NCBI GenBank assembly: GCA_002205965.3
Contig: NADL03000773.1
Location: 62,001-126,000 of the forward strand
Direction of reading: 5' to 3'
DNA: 64,000 nt
Origin: Kappaphycus alvarezii
Taxonomy: Eukaryota > Rhodophyta > Florideophyceae > Gigartinales > Solieriaceae
A program made the position numbers and the translations under genes. The notes below the pieces were generated by a model. That model made no database searches and had not been told where the DNA came from. It worked only from the letters and a program-made list of their open reading frames with translations. Each line of letters starts with the position of its first letter. Position 1 is the stretch's first letter. Below, piece after piece: positions 29,405 to 43,100 of this stretch.

Positions 29405-30440
29405 TATGGAGTTCTCACTTGCAGAAATCCAAGCTCGGTATATAGAGTTGTCTTCAGCCGTTGTGAAGCTAGCGCCTCCGGGAGTCCTTTTTCTGTTTGA
29501 TAGTGAACTGCTTTTGGATGGAACTGGCCCGTTATCCGTGGGGCTGTGTGGGAGTTATTTTCGTTTTCGTTTCTACATTGCCTTATTTGCCTGGGTTTTC
29601 ATACATGTTGGCTAAAGTGTGTGCTTATTCGCAACTAACGACGTATATTTTCGGTATTTTGGCGCGGAACTTATTGTTAGGAGCCGAATTGGACAACACC
29701 ACGCGGATAGCACTTTGCCCTCGAGGTCTATATTTCAGGACCAAATATTAAGAATTTGAACCTAGTTGTTACTTCGATACACCCTGTTTTGCTCGTTTGC
29801 TGCACCGGTGGAGACCTGAGGTGCGCATCAAAAAACCAAATATGGTATTTTAAAATTTTGATGGAATTTGTGGGGATGCTCTAACAAGGGTCTCTAAATA
29901 AATATCGCTCGAATACCTAAGTACTAAATAAATCCTGAGTGGCGCCAGATATGGAAAATAAATTACATTCCGCCTATTTTCCAGGGAATAGGAACATTCA
30001 AAAAAAATTTTTCTTAGAACTCTATTCTGCGTCCGTTCATCAGCCCAAACCCCTCCGCAACCTTCGCGCCGGCTTCGATCACACCTTCCGCTGCTCCCTC
30101 CCCGTAAGTAAGCCCGTATTGGTTCGCGCGACCCCACCCGCACCACGGCCTGCCTCCCGCCCAGGTATAAGCTCGATTAAATCTGATCAAAAGGGAATGC
30201 TCAAGTAATTAAATGAAAAGTTTCTGTGATAATGAGGTCATGACCTAATTTGTAGTGACCAAATCGCTAACATCGGCCAAACCAAAAAAATAGAATTGAA
30301 ATGAAGGAAGAGTTGTGATTAGAAACTGGTCGGATCAACCCTTTTGCCGCGGCTGTCTAGAGAGAACCCCGCTTTCGAAAAAAGTCACTCTCATACATTG
30401 TAATTCGGAGATAGAAACCTTGGATACAAGTAGGAGAGTG
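29405..30440. other. no recognisable gene
   Basis: Short ORFs only; no motif or repeat shared with the rest of the window was seen. Confidence 0.5.
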
Positions 30441-30445
30441 CTGCT

Positions 30446-31227
30446 TCATCTTTTCAGCGCAGTTTTAGACCCTTGTTTGCTTAAAAAAGGCTTCACCTTG
30501 TTTTTGTAAGTAGCGCTACAGTCAAGTCCAACCTTCCAATCAGCAATAAAGAATCGTTCATTTTCAGAAATCTCAACCCATCCGTTCTCTTGAAGCTTAA
30601 CCAAGGCGGATTCAAAATGAATCTGAAGGAAAATTTCTGCGTCTGATGCCAGCAGTCCACGCATTTCGGGTAATTACTTAATGAATTCGTTGGAAAAAGC
30701 GCATGCATCTGCTAAAGTAGTATTGTATGCATGTAACGTAGTAATAACTCTATCCAGTGCAGAAAGACTAACATAAAAGTTGTCAATTTCCCTGATTTCA
30801 GCTTTTGTAAGTATCAAATCATCCAATTCTTCAATTTCTAGATTATTGAAAACCCTGTTTACTCTTTAAACCGACTCAAAATCGCAAAAATAGAGCTGCA
30901 ACGCGTTGCGTTACCTTTCCATGGCTTCATATCTGGCAATATCCTCAGCTTTTCCATGATCATTAGGTTACGGATCTTCTGCATTTGCTTCCTTACTTTA
31001 GATATGACAAATTCATGATTTTTTAGAACATCTTTCTTCGCCAGGTTGAGACGGTGCGACGCACAAACGATAAAATCAGTACTCATAAGTCTAGCAAAAG
31101 CCTTATTTGTTGAGCAGTTATTCCCGATTCGTGCAACTACATTTTGAATGGTCTTACCATATAGGGAGAGCATGAAGTCTGTCAATCGTAAATGTTCTTC
31201 GGCATCTTGGGAAGATTCATCTTCCAT
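30446..31227 (-). pseudogene. hAT-type transposase remnant
   Basis: A minus-strand fragment with RIGNNCSTNKAFARLM and FIVCASHRLNLAKKDVL, matching the conserved D-N-C-S...C-A-S-H-R-x-N-L-A block of hAT transposases, then NATRCSSIFAILSRFKE, corresponding to N-x-T-R-W-S-S-T. After a frameshift near 30870 it continues with LEIEELDDLILTKAEI, DRVITTLHAYNTTLADACAF, a TAA, then LPEMRGLLASDAEI to 30446. The dimerisation domain at the C-terminus is missing. The upstream part, beyond about 31230, was not recognised. Confidence 0.75.
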
Positions 31228-31229
31228 GA

Positions 31230-31648
31230 GTATTAAACCAAGTAAAACTTGGCCGAATCAAATTTCGTTCCCAGTCAAAAAAGTAGCGATAAGGCTACGA
31301 AATATGTATTACATGAAAACCACCCATAAAAGACGAGAGCAATTTTTCCTGGCAAATTTGAAGCGATGTTATGCTCCAAGCCTTCGTGAGCCACCCATAG
31401 TCCAGTATCGTTAATAGAAAGAAGCTGGGAAGCCTGCCTTTGTTTCATATATGTCGACTTTTTAATGGGAGCGACTTCTTATTGTAATGAAAAGACATTA
31501 AAATAATGTCTTCACATAAAGAAATAGTCGATGGTGGTCTACTCCATACCCTCGAACTGCGTTTGGCGAATCTCGCGTTGCATCGACCGTAGTTTCCTTA
31601 GCACACACTGCTTCTCTTAATCATCTTCCCCATCATCCAATATCTTTT
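31230..31648. other. no recognisable gene
   Basis: Interval between the hAT and pogo remnants. No motif identified. It could contain an upstream part of the hAT element or terminal sequence of the pogo element. Confidence 0.4.
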
Positions 31649-33140
31649 TCACCAACGCGATGGCCTCAAGTTGCTTGCCCAATGAGGGCAACGAAATACC
31701 ACAGGGCTCTGTGCCATCGCTTGCCCCGACCTCCTCTTAAAAATCTTCCACCAATCCTCCTCCACCTTGGACTCATCTGTAGGTTGATAAACAATGGGGC
31801 TGTTGTCTGCCTGTAGCAATGCACTGATGCTCATTCTGCTGGACGACAAAAAGAGTCTAGTGATAGATTCATTCAAAACAATGTCGATGTTCGCGTCGCT
31901 CGCGCTTGTACCGTAGTCCAGAACTCTATGCCTGTGCCTATCAATTAGACCAGTATGGCAGAAGCAATTCGCAATTACTGCCGGGCTTAGATCCACCAGT
32001 GCCGTTTTCAACCACCGCATAGCTGTAAGTATATCTACATTGTAGAAATCTTTTGCGCCCTCGACCGCTAAGTCCAAAGCCCTGTCGTACTGTAGCCGCC
32101 TGTAACCATTTTTCAAAGAGGCGATGATCCCAGCGTCCATCAGCTGTAGCTTTGAGGTATTATTCGGCGGCAAATATATAATTGTAACGTTCTTGAGGTT
32201 CAGCAGCGGCTTAGACGAAAAAACATGAGCAGAAAAGGTATCCAAAAGTAACGCTACCTTCCTGCCTGGCTCCATGCCAATGATTGAGCTAAAAAACCGT
32301 AGTCATTCCCAGAACACATCTGACGTCATCCAAGCGCTTCCATTGGCGTAATAATCGTATCCAGGGTCCTCACAACTGTTCCTTCCAAACACTCGTGGCC
32401 TTCGAGAATGACCAAAGAATTTAAGGTCCATCTTCTGCAAGCCGTCTGAATTTGCGCAAGGAATGAATGTCAACCGCGTCTTGTTCTTCTTCAATCCGGA
32501 ATGCTGGTACTGCGAAATGATCTGATCCCAGGAAAGCTTCCAGAACAAACCTAATTCGTCCGCATTAAAAAACGTCCCGAAGCTCAAAACATCTCAAATG
32601 CTCAACTAGCTTCGATAGCTCCCTTCCCACAACCATAGGACCCACAGACCCTGATTCTCCGTGCAGTTTGGAGCATTTGAGATCCCACCGCTTTTTAAAC
32701 CAGTCCAGCCAGCCCTGAGAGAAGTTGAGAGTCAGACGATTGGCTGGGAGGAGGTGAAGGTTGGCAAGCTGCTGGATTCGACCAGCTTTTTGATCAATTA
32801 CATCACCACTGAGCGTATGCTTATCTTTCCCTCGATCCAAGATCCAAGCGAAAAGATTTAGTTCCATCCGATGTGAGCGTCCTTGGATCTTCCTCTTTCG
32901 AACTTTTTGAAGGGAGATCAGCGCGGAGAAATCTGTACGAAGGATTCGCGAGATGGTAGGGGTACTCTGTTTCTTCAGAAGCCGGAAATATTCTTGCGCC
33001 CATAAAGCTACATCATTCAATGTAAGGCTTTTCCCCTGAGCCTTCCATCTCTCGACCTCCATGCAAATCAACTTTTTCTGCTCAAAAGTTATGAAAACAT
33101 GTTTCATCTTGAGGAAAGCTGAAAACTCGGAAGGGTGCAC
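31649..33140 (-). pseudogene. pogo/Tigger-type transposase (CENP-B HTH and DDE_1), frameshifted
   Basis: Three minus-strand segments. 33140-32565: an N-terminal helix-turn-helix pair (DVALWAQEYFRLLKKQSTPT and SQGWLDWFKKRWDLKCSKLH, the Tc5/CENP-B-type DNA-binding domain). 32587-32303: DDE core start FFNADELGLFWKL with the first catalytic Asp. 32275-31649: LLLDTFSAHV (second Asp) and YLPPNNTSKLQLMDAG. In relatives the last motif ends Q-P-M/L-D-Q-G; the third Asp is present. It would bind the element ends and catalyse cut-and-paste into TA sites. The frames change near 32575 and 32290. Only three stretches are broken, so it is younger than most neighbours. Confidence 0.85.
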
Positions 33141-33849
33141 TTTCGTCCGAGTTTTCTACCCGCTTATGCCTTTCAGCCTACACTGAAGTACTCGACCCGG
33201 CTATGAATCATCTTGCTGACAATTGCAAGTAAAGGGAGAGGTTAAAATGTTGATTTTCTTTTAATTTTATAGGCATCCCAGCATAGGAACAACTCGATGA
33301 TTTCACGTACCGCGACATTTCAATTGTTGGGGTTTTACTTACCGCGACCCCACCGTATATACTTCATAATAGAGTTGAAACAGATGGGATTATAACGGAA
33401 TTTCTTCGCGAATATCTTGCTCTCTACCATTGAAAACGGCTGAAGGCACAAATGAACATTTCTAACCAGGCATGTGCCTGCACTATTTTCATCGAATACA
33501 AAAAAAGCTTTCCAAGGCATCAATTTTTTTTCTGGGGCATAGAATCACCTTCTCAACCTGATCTCCACGCTGAGTCTGTGTGTATGACAAGAGGTTCGAA
33601 TTGATACTGGCTTGTATGTATGGCTTCACGTGCAAGGTGAAGCTATAGATACAAAATACATAGAGGAATTATACGAAATACATTGTCTTCTGAGAAAAAT
33701 AATTTGCCTTCGTTATGTAACTGAATAAACAAAGCAATCTTGAGTTAAGGGAGAATAAATAATAGCTCCTTACGTTTGACTCAATATGTTTATTTTTCAA
33801 AAATACATGCAAGTGCATAAAAAATAACTCAATTCATTATTCATTTCGG

Positions 33850-34120
33850 AGGGTGTGAACTGGATTTATTCTGGATGAGTCTCGCTGCATGACGGGAGAA
33901 CAATGTTTGCCGCGCATCAGCAAGCTTTAGTGGTGTTAGTTTACTCAGAATTGTAGAAAGGTTTTGAGTCCTATCAACTTGCATTCAAACCATGTGGCAA
34001 GATCTACAATATAAATAATACAATGTGTCTAGAGACCAGAAATTGCTGGCAGTCCAGTCAAGAAGCAGGATGCGCTAGAGGTGACCCTCAACGCGACGTG
34101 TCGTTGAAGGAGAGACACTC
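33850..34120 (-). repeat. LINE 2 scrap with internal deletion
   Basis: 33858-33905 resembles 19215-19262 (the LINE 2 end). 33985-34005 resembles 19930-19950 (CAAACCATGT). The roughly 650 bases between them in the longer copy are missing. The motif KKQDALEVTL follows at about 34065. Confidence 0.45.
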
Positions 34121-37100
34121 TCATCCCGGAATATTGGTCCAAGGCTCGGCTGGAGGCCAATCGGGCCACCTTTTTGATCTTGCATAACGAATTGGGATGC
34201 ACACTCTGTACGTGGAGATAGGAAGGGGGAAGAGCCTCTTCCTGTACTTCGATAAACGGAGGCGAAAATTATACTTATTTATAACAGAAAATGACACTTT
34301 ATTGAAAATAAAATATGCCATAAAGCAAAAAATATGGTTCCAAGGGGAAATGCATTCTTTTTTCGTGGGACTCCGATAAATAAATTTTCGTAGCTATCCG
34401 TAAGTTAGGGAAAAAGATTGATTTATTCCCATAGGCACTCTCTTTTAATCCATATGATGTCAAAAATGTCTCAATAATTTTCCTGAAGGTGGTAATAGTA
34501 CCATCTCAATACTTTTTACATTCTTTCTGCGCAGTTTGTAGTAATTGAAAATAACCTAGTTCCAAAGTATAATCCTAGCTTTGTTTTCTTCCAAAATATA
34601 GGGGAAAGATTATGCTTTTCGAATAAATTGAGAAAAGAATAAATTTTTGGTTTGATTCAGAAATCAAATGATAATATTGATATACTCAAATTCAGGAAAT
34701 CATATACAACGCGAGTAAGTTCAAAAGACATTTTCGCGGGAGACATGAAAAGGGCGGCCATATTTTGAATTTTCTACCATTTTTATTTCTATGCTTTTAA
34801 TGATTTTTGGTTTCATTCTCGACATTGAGAATTATTCAACATCCTTATAGTAACTCTTTCTTTAACTATTTTTTAAGAATTCAGTACCGTAACTACTTGT
34901 ACACTTTCCCTGTAGATTCAATTCTGAATCCCTTTCTTCATCACTGTAGATCAAAACAACCGTTACATAAGTGCTTATGCTTATTTCAATCCCCATAGTT
35001 TTTTTCTGCAAGCTCTATGTCGCTTTCTATTTATTTCTTTCCATACCGAAAACTTCCGCATTCCAACTGAATTTGTTTAGGGTTCTCATATCCCAAAGAC
35101 TAGGATATGAAATAAATAACTTCTGATATGGACTTCGAAGGAGTAAATTTTAAAAGATAAGACATAATAGCTTCTTAATTAAGCTTCTAAATTAATATAT
35201 AGAAATGGAGCCGAAAGCAAAAATAGCTACAGATAAAAAGATTCCGTGTAAATTTTAATCGAAGATACTTTATAAATGTTAGCCGAGTAAAAATGAAAAG
35301 TAAGAGCATGGGAGAAATAAATCAAGTCCCCAAATTTATTTGAACATAGAAAGAAATACAACTGCAGAATACACTTTTATGAGTTAGTACTGCTTGGTTA
35401 TATCTATGAGCTGCGCTGTGGTAAAGCAGAGGCTTTGCTTTAACAACTATTTAGACAGCCTCCGATCTTAGTTAGCTACCAATCTTCTTGTTCATAGAAT
35501 TCAAAAAGACTCTGGAAATGGAAGGAGTAATCCTTAAACACCAGAAGTATCTCAGAATTGTGTAAATTCTGAGCGACGACGCTTCATGATAAATCTCAAA
35601 CTTGAAATCCTAGAACTTGTCGTGACTTATTGTAACTCATCATTGTTTTTGCTAAAGTTTTCTATAGCCAAGTTCCTCAGAGATTATAACCTTAAATTGC
35701 ATAGGACCAATTACGCGTATTAAAAATTCTTTTAAATTGTAAAATTAACATTAAAAATGATATAGATAGAATATAGACCAGGAAAATTTCATTCCTGCCA
35801 CAAACGGCCGCGAAAAAGTGAATCTTGCGATTTAAATAGAATGGAAAAGCTCCAAATGCAATGCATAGGCAAAGCAGCTTCTTTGTAACTCTCAATATTT
35901 TCCGTTGTTGAAATTGATTGCAAAAAAGTCACCTAATAAAGCTTTAGATATTTTCTCCGCGAACATATCTATTTAGATAAAATTTTTATCCCAATAAATG
36001 TTATAATCCACATTTTAAAGGATTGCGGACTACAGCTAAAGTAATAGCTTAAATTTTTTGCATATGCTCTGGAGAACTTATTCTCTTGGATTTCACCAGT
36101 GTTGATTTTCGACTTATTTTACGTGCCGGCATTTGCTTAGTTTACCTCTCTAGAGGGTGGTATTTCTTTCACCATGCATTAATTGGCCTTTCTAGTTCTT
36201 AATATTCTTGCAAGATTAGTTCCAATTACAATACTTTATCCTTTCGGATAAAGTTTTTAAAAGTTATAACATATGCAAGCTCTTTAAAATAATATCGTGA
36301 GAATCTCTGTCATTTTTGTCCTATAAGTCAGTAATTAATGAAGAAAAAAATGTTTACACCATGTGATAAAAAAGGAAATCTTGAATAATAAACTGAACTA
36401 TTTTCTTCCATGTTGATAAAACTAAACTATTGTTTTTCATTGGACTTCATTACTATTAAAGGGAGTTTAGCGAATTTTAATGAAACATGAAAAAGCTCTT
36501 GTGCGTTTAGAAAGCGATTGAGTTTCATTTAATGTTCTCAATTCTGAGAGAGCAAAAAGAATCAATCGATTTGTTATTGGCACGCATCATCAACCTTTAA
36601 TTGGAAAAAGAGAGGATTTTAAGGGTCTCTGCTTGGATCATGGTATTGTCAGAGTGGTTCAGACCAAGCAAAGTGTATTTTTTATTTGCTGTTTCTCCCA
36701 AGTTAATGCCTTTTAATAGAACCATTTGTCTCCAACAGTGAGTTTTATTAGCTCAATATTCAGTATTTTTACAAAAGGAAAAAATTTCATTCTTGTTTAC
36801 ATAAGTGAGGCGTATAATATATGACTGTATTCCATATTCAGAAGAATTTTTTTGAATTATTCGTAAAATTGTTGCGAGAAAAGCTTAAATATTATATCTA
36901 ATTGTATAATTGCTTTTCAAGAATTAAAGAATGATTTTCTTAGAAGTTCTGAATGCTCCTTAAGAGATATCATATATTTCAGTATGAAAAGAGGTAGATA
37001 CTCTTTACATTTTTTATTATTTCCATAACATTATTACAAACTTTTTCATTAAATATTTTTTCATGTGGGAGGAAATATTTTCGGACATTCATGATGCGCA

Positions 37101-39118
37101 CATATTCCTGGGTAACATTTTAACAAATATTTCGAGTAATTAATTATTCGTAGGGTACACAATTTGGACATGGAGGCAAACAATTGAATAATACCAATCT
37201 ATCCTTTTTATAGAGGAGATCGAACATGAGAAGCAGTGAGCGAACTTTCGTTTTAGGTATCAGAGGTGAAAATAGATGCAACTGTCCTCATTTTGAAAGC
37301 TAAAATTTTTTATTCTAAGAATTATATTCACACTCTTGTTGATTCTTCCCATAACGTTTGTCTTCAGGTTGTTCTATTTATACATTATAAGAAGCTTTCA
37401 TGGCTACAGTGCGTTAACTCTTGTTTACCACAGAGAATTATACTTTAAATATTTCATTTCGGACCAAAAACATTCTTTTGAAGACACGAGACGTTTAATT
37501 TCTATTTTCAAGTTCTTTCAAGGAAATAAGGCAGCGCGAAAAATATATGAGCGGTTGTTAAAAAGTTCAGAAAAATGTTACCAACCAGAATGGTGACTTC
37601 AATGGAATCAATATTACAGCGTCTATATTTCCCTTTTGTTTTACTATATATATAAGGATAATGTCACAGTACTGCTTTATATTTTCGGTGATTAGTTTCA
37701 TGATCAAAGAAATTAATGATTTATATCTTTCTGGTTTGTTTGCGATAAAAGTTTTACGCATACTCAGGTATTTAGCTGCATGAAAATGAGACTTGAAATT
37801 ATATTCTGAACGATGTTCAGGAAAGTTTTGTTACAACAGTTTAAATATCTCTTACATAATTTCATTGTATGTATTTCGAGCACAGTATGTCTATCTAGAT
37901 TATAAAAATAAAATAAAGCAAAATTTGAAATATTTTCCGTTAAATATTTCTATAGCTCAGTCAAAAATTTTAATTTAAACATATAATATTTATGAAAAGA
38001 CCATCAATGTATGAATAGTATTACATGGAAACTCAATATTGACTAGAAAGCCCCGAAAAAGTATGGTGGTTACAACTTTTAGGATCTTCAATTTTTAATG
38101 GGGGTTCAAAACCAGCTCCCATTCCACAGAAAACATGTCCCTGGTGTAAGAAATCGTTTTAGCTAAAAACCTATATTTGTCTGTAACCTTAATATTTAAG
38201 CTATTCTTCAGTACGTGGGGAATAGAATTGATTTCATTTAACTTAAACAATTTTGCCGTCTACAAAATCACAAAGATTAACTTATGGGAGTAAGGCCTTA
38301 CAATGATCTTCATGAATATTTGGAAATATATGGGGGTAGCTGAGAAAAAATCGTATATAGCAAAGTAAATGCGCTTCAGTTGCTTCAAGATTTTCCGATG
38401 AATATAATACTGAAGATTCCTGCAATAACGATTGTTCTCACGTATGAAAGAGTTGAAGAATTTTTTTGTCTACGGCATCAAATAACTCACAAGTTTGATG
38501 AATATGTCTTTGAACTAGATAAACTTTTTCGCAGAGGGAAGATAAATTTTTACATCCTCTCGTTTGATGCTTTGCTGGGAGTGAATAAATCAAGTTATTC
38601 CCAGAACTTACACGTAGGAGAATGATTTCATTTTAAAAACCTCCCTATCCAGTACATTTTTCTAAAATTATCCTGAATTATCATTATTAAATCATACCAG
38701 TATTGTTTTCAAATGTTCTTTATTACCAAAGTTCCTCCTATCTTTGGTATTTATATATTTTTACTAATTACCATAGCAGTATTGGTGGTATCTTTCTCGC
38801 TTTTGGTAGATTCTTTTTTTCATATGTTGTATAATTTGCTTACTTTATTCTATCAAAATTTTGCTTGTAATAATGGACCTGTCCGGTTTTTTAGGATCTT
38901 TTCTTGGATACAGATTCAATGATATATATTTTTTTGTTGAATTCGGATAGTATAAACCTGAGCTTCACGTCAGGAGCAGATATTATTTTTAGTTCTCAAC
39001 ATTTGCAATTTTTATCTCCATGCAGTAATGGTGAAAAATAAACTGCCACTACGATTTTAATTTATCTGTTTCATTCCCAACTGTTTCATAAAATGAAAAA
39101 GTAGTTACCAAACTTCTC

Positions 39119-39168
39119 AACCTACTCAAGGATTAATTTACATAACCTACTCAAGGATTAATTTACAT
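39119..39168. repeat. perfect 25-bp tandem duplication
   Basis: A 25-base unit beginning AACCTACTCAAGG occurs twice head to tail (39119-39143, 39144-39168) with no mismatch, inside the AT-rich block. It looks like a recent slippage or repair duplication. Confidence 0.85.
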
Positions 39169-39840
39169 AAAATGGTTTACAATTTAAAGATTGGAAGAAA
39201 GAATAATAAATTGCACCTTTTTTGCAAATCTCTTTTAGTTTCACTTGATTCCAATTTTTTTGGCGTTTTGGTTGCAAATATTGGAAGCATTGGTATCTCA
39301 ATCGCCAATAAAATATTTTACTCAACTTACGGATAAATCATGAATGATTGAACCGTACTAAACAGACTCAAAAACGAAATTCACAAAATTCCCTTTTTCA
39401 TTGTTCTCAATACTATTTTTTCCGAATTTTGATAATTCATTTCTCCCCATCGCGTTCTACTGTGGCTCCTTTGCGTGTCTAATAATCAAATTAAAGTGAA
39501 TAGTTCCTAAAAATTGAACTTGAAACCTACTGGAGAGGTATCCCACCGATTAATCCTACTTGAGCTTTGTCATTACTTAATCAATGCTTTTAATATATAT
39601 TTTCCCATTCACGCAGGTGACCGTCCCATTGTGAGAAAGTCAGGGCCTAATTCCACCAAATTTAAATGTACTTATGTATTAAACGTCGCAGAGTTCAAAT
39701 TGTATAAATTAAATACCATTTTCAAGCTTTTTCTAACGATAAATTACGATTAAGTGCGAAAATTCGTTCTTTCGAACGAAAAAATTTTAGGCAATTTATT
39801 ATTTGGAAAGTAATGTCATTTCTTGAAGTGGCGACACATT

Positions 39841-40145
39841 TTCCACTAGGGATTGAGGTGAGTGGGTGTGAGGTTACAGAGTTCGGGTTAACAGTGTGGC
39901 CGAGTCACCCTAAAAAAAGGGCCGGAGTACCGCCATCAGGCAGGCAGCAATGGACATTGATGCCGCTGCCGCGTGCCTTGGAGTGAGGACTTCTTTAACC
40001 TTTCCATACGTCTCCATTGTCCTTACCTCCAAATTACATGAGACGTCGCTCAGTAGCGCATAGTAATATGAGTGACAGCCTCCTAGAGTGGGGACGGGGA
40101 CGGGAATGAGTCTTGCAAGTGTATTGTCCCGCTCAAAGTCCATTT
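39841..40145 (-). other. GC-richer island in the AT-rich block
   Basis: About 300 bp of balanced composition with a minus-strand ORF (40143-39910, 77 codons: IPVPVPTLGGCHSYYYALLS, then MSIAACLMAV). Its left part weakly resembles the recurring motif seen at 18862 and 28792. It is probably an isolated repeat fragment that escaped or postdates AT enrichment. Confidence 0.35.
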
Positions 40146-43100
40146 CAGGAGTTTAACGCAATAAAGTGACTAAATTGATTATTTACTCGTCTTTTGGTAT
40201 TTGACGGCTCATAGAATGATATGTACCGACAAATATTTCATCCTAAGTTATCTACGAACATTTATTTGTATATGACAGTGATTTCAGGGATTTTGAGGCC
40301 CAAGTAAATAATCTTTCAAGGGATCTTTTGAATGGGCTCATAAATTTTTTATGTTTCTGCTAATTTGTTTTCCGTTTGATATATTTTAAATGCTCTGTTG
40401 CATTTTTTCACTGCAATCGACTAATCATTTTGCAATAATATTTATGTCATTACCGAAATTCATTGTGTAAATGGTCTCATTTTATCTGTCTCTGAAATTT
40501 CTGTGCTCGCCGAATCAAACCAACTCTTTTCGCAGGACTGTATTAATAGCTCAAAACCCCATTTAATCATTCATTAACGCATAAAGTTTTTAGAAAGTAA
40601 ACATTGGACTTTGCACAAGAGGATGTTTAGCAAATATCTATAGAACTATTTGTAAAATTTACACTTAAGAGGTACTGAATAAAATAAAATTCATTTAAAT
40701 AAAGCGTAAATTTACAAATCACACTTGAACGCTTATTTTTAGGCTGCGATCTGGCCGGACTGAGTTCTACCGTTCCTGGATATATAATAAACAGTTTTAT
40801 GCACTGAGGGTTATGATAGGTCCAATAGAATTGGTACGAGATGCGGTCTGACGGTTACAAGTAGAATTTAAGTTTATACTTGCTTAAGGAAAGGAGTGAT
40901 TGATTATTTTACTCAATTCTAACCAAATCCTTAATCGAAATTATACGTCTACTCCGACATGAGTGCCCGCTAAAGTTATTTTAGTTTCACCCGAAGTGAA
41001 CTATTTCTCGGTTTATTGAAGCGACCTTTGGCCTTTCTTTTATCAGACAGAGTCCAGCCTACATATTTTGAAAAAGATTCAATCCATAGTTAAATGAGTT
41101 GAATGGAATGACAAAATCATTTTTTAATTAAAGAAAATTTGAGGCGGGGTAAAAAGATCAAAGGAAATATAAACATTTTTCGCCTAAATTAAAAGTATGA
41201 ATGATATTTACGGATAAACTGGAAAAAATCATAAAAATCGTACGTATTTTTTGTAAGAGCCAACAGTTCTGTTATTAAATGTCATTGTAAATCTTAAACT
41301 TCTTTATTATATGTAATGATCGAATTTGCACAGTATATCCAATAGCCAATATTTTTAACAGTGCCGTGATTGTAGCTTTCAAGTTAACAAAGAACTACTT
41401 CAATGATACGACAGGCTTACTGGTGAAGAAAAGTAATTTTACTAAATTAATCTATAGTAAGTTAAGGGAACAATGTTCTTTTACGCATATAATACGAAGT
41501 TTTTGACTTTTCAAGAGTAAAAACGTGAGTTTATAACGGAATTTTTTGTGGAACTGGATTAAGAGAAGAGTTTTAAACTGGTACTAGTATTTTTCAGGTA
41601 GTAGAAAACTCAAATGATTTTGTGGCGCGTTAGTAGGAGAAAAGCCCTAGGAACGCTGATATTTTCGATTTATAGAACAAAAATTTGGATTAAAGTGTAC
41701 CATGAGTAATTTTTGTTCTCCGAATTTACATGACATGAAATTAAGCAACCCTTTTAAACTATGGAATGGAAAATAATTTCCATGTGAGACAAGGAGAGCC
41801 CAAACAAACTGAAATGCTCAATTTCTGCGGGAAAGAAAATAAATAAAGCCTACGTCCGAAATAATTTTCTTTCATCAATAGAATGGGGTAGGATAGCATA
41901 AAATCGCCATCTACTTCTATAACATAAATTAAAATGTGGAAAAAATCCTTAGCCTGAGAAAGAAACCAATTTTTGTTCAAAGAAGTAACTAGATAATTTA
42001 AATGGCGTCGGACTTGGCACTTTTTTGGTTCCAGGAATAAATACAGAACAAATGATCTGAAAGAAACTTCTTACTATAAATTTAGGCTATAAAAATATCA
42101 GAAAGGCTGTATAGATATATTATATCAACTTTCCCAATAAAATAAACGCAATTTTATGCAGAAAAACTTATGTTAGAATGACTAATCTCACAAAATTTAT
42201 CATATTTTTCGGAAAATCAGTTTCATCAGCTTGCTGTTGACCATTCATTTGAGTCTCATTGATCATTTTAACTTAATATTCACATCTTAATCCAATTTTT
42301 TTAAAATATGTTCTATCGCTTCTCAATAAATACCTGGTTTGGTAAATTGTTGAACTCTCTTAATTTATATAGTGCCAAGGAAGCATAAACTTTAACAATA
42401 ATTTTTTATCTAATTTTTCGCATATATACATACAGAGCTCTCTCCAAAATTGGAACTATAACACTGGTTTCTACTCTTTTTCTCTCCGCAGTAGATCCTT
42501 ACCTCTCTTGATCTTAATTTTGTAACAATAATTTAACAGTACAGAAAAAATTGTACCGGTGCTGTGTGTTTTTCTTATACAGAATTATGAGCTCCCAACA
42601 ATAATTTTAGTTTATAAAAAGTGCCTCTTCCTCTTCAAACTTTTATATTCTCTATTTATGTCTTTTATATTACTTACTAAAGCAAAAAAAGTCATCTACA
42701 GTTTTCTAATTTTTGGAAATGAAAATTTCTGGAACTACTCTACAGTGATTTTGGATTCCAAATATGAAATATAAGCCCATTCCAAATCTTGCTTATCTGT
42801 AAAATGCTTGACATCTTTGAAGATTTTTGGAAAGTTAGACTTCCTGGTTATGCATTATGCCTATATATTTTAATTTCCCCTGACCCTACGCAATATTTTT
42901 GAGAAACATATCCTGTCTTTTCTAACAGCTCACTCATTTTTATTATCTTAATTAAATGAAGACTGATTTCCTTAAGTTATTGAAATCCTTGGTTGCAGTC
43001 ATTTTGGTTGCAGTCATTTTTTATAAAAAGGGCTATAACTTGGTACTGCAGATGGAAAGTCCAAAATAATCATTTATATCTTCCTGATTTCAATAATTAA

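Noticed and set aside
38713..38922. Hydrophobic 69-codon ORF as a membrane protein or mitochondrial insert
   Set aside because: AT-rich sequence favours Phe/Leu/Ile codons by chance. There is no homologous copy, no recognisable mitochondrial gene nearby, and many ORFs of similar size in the block.
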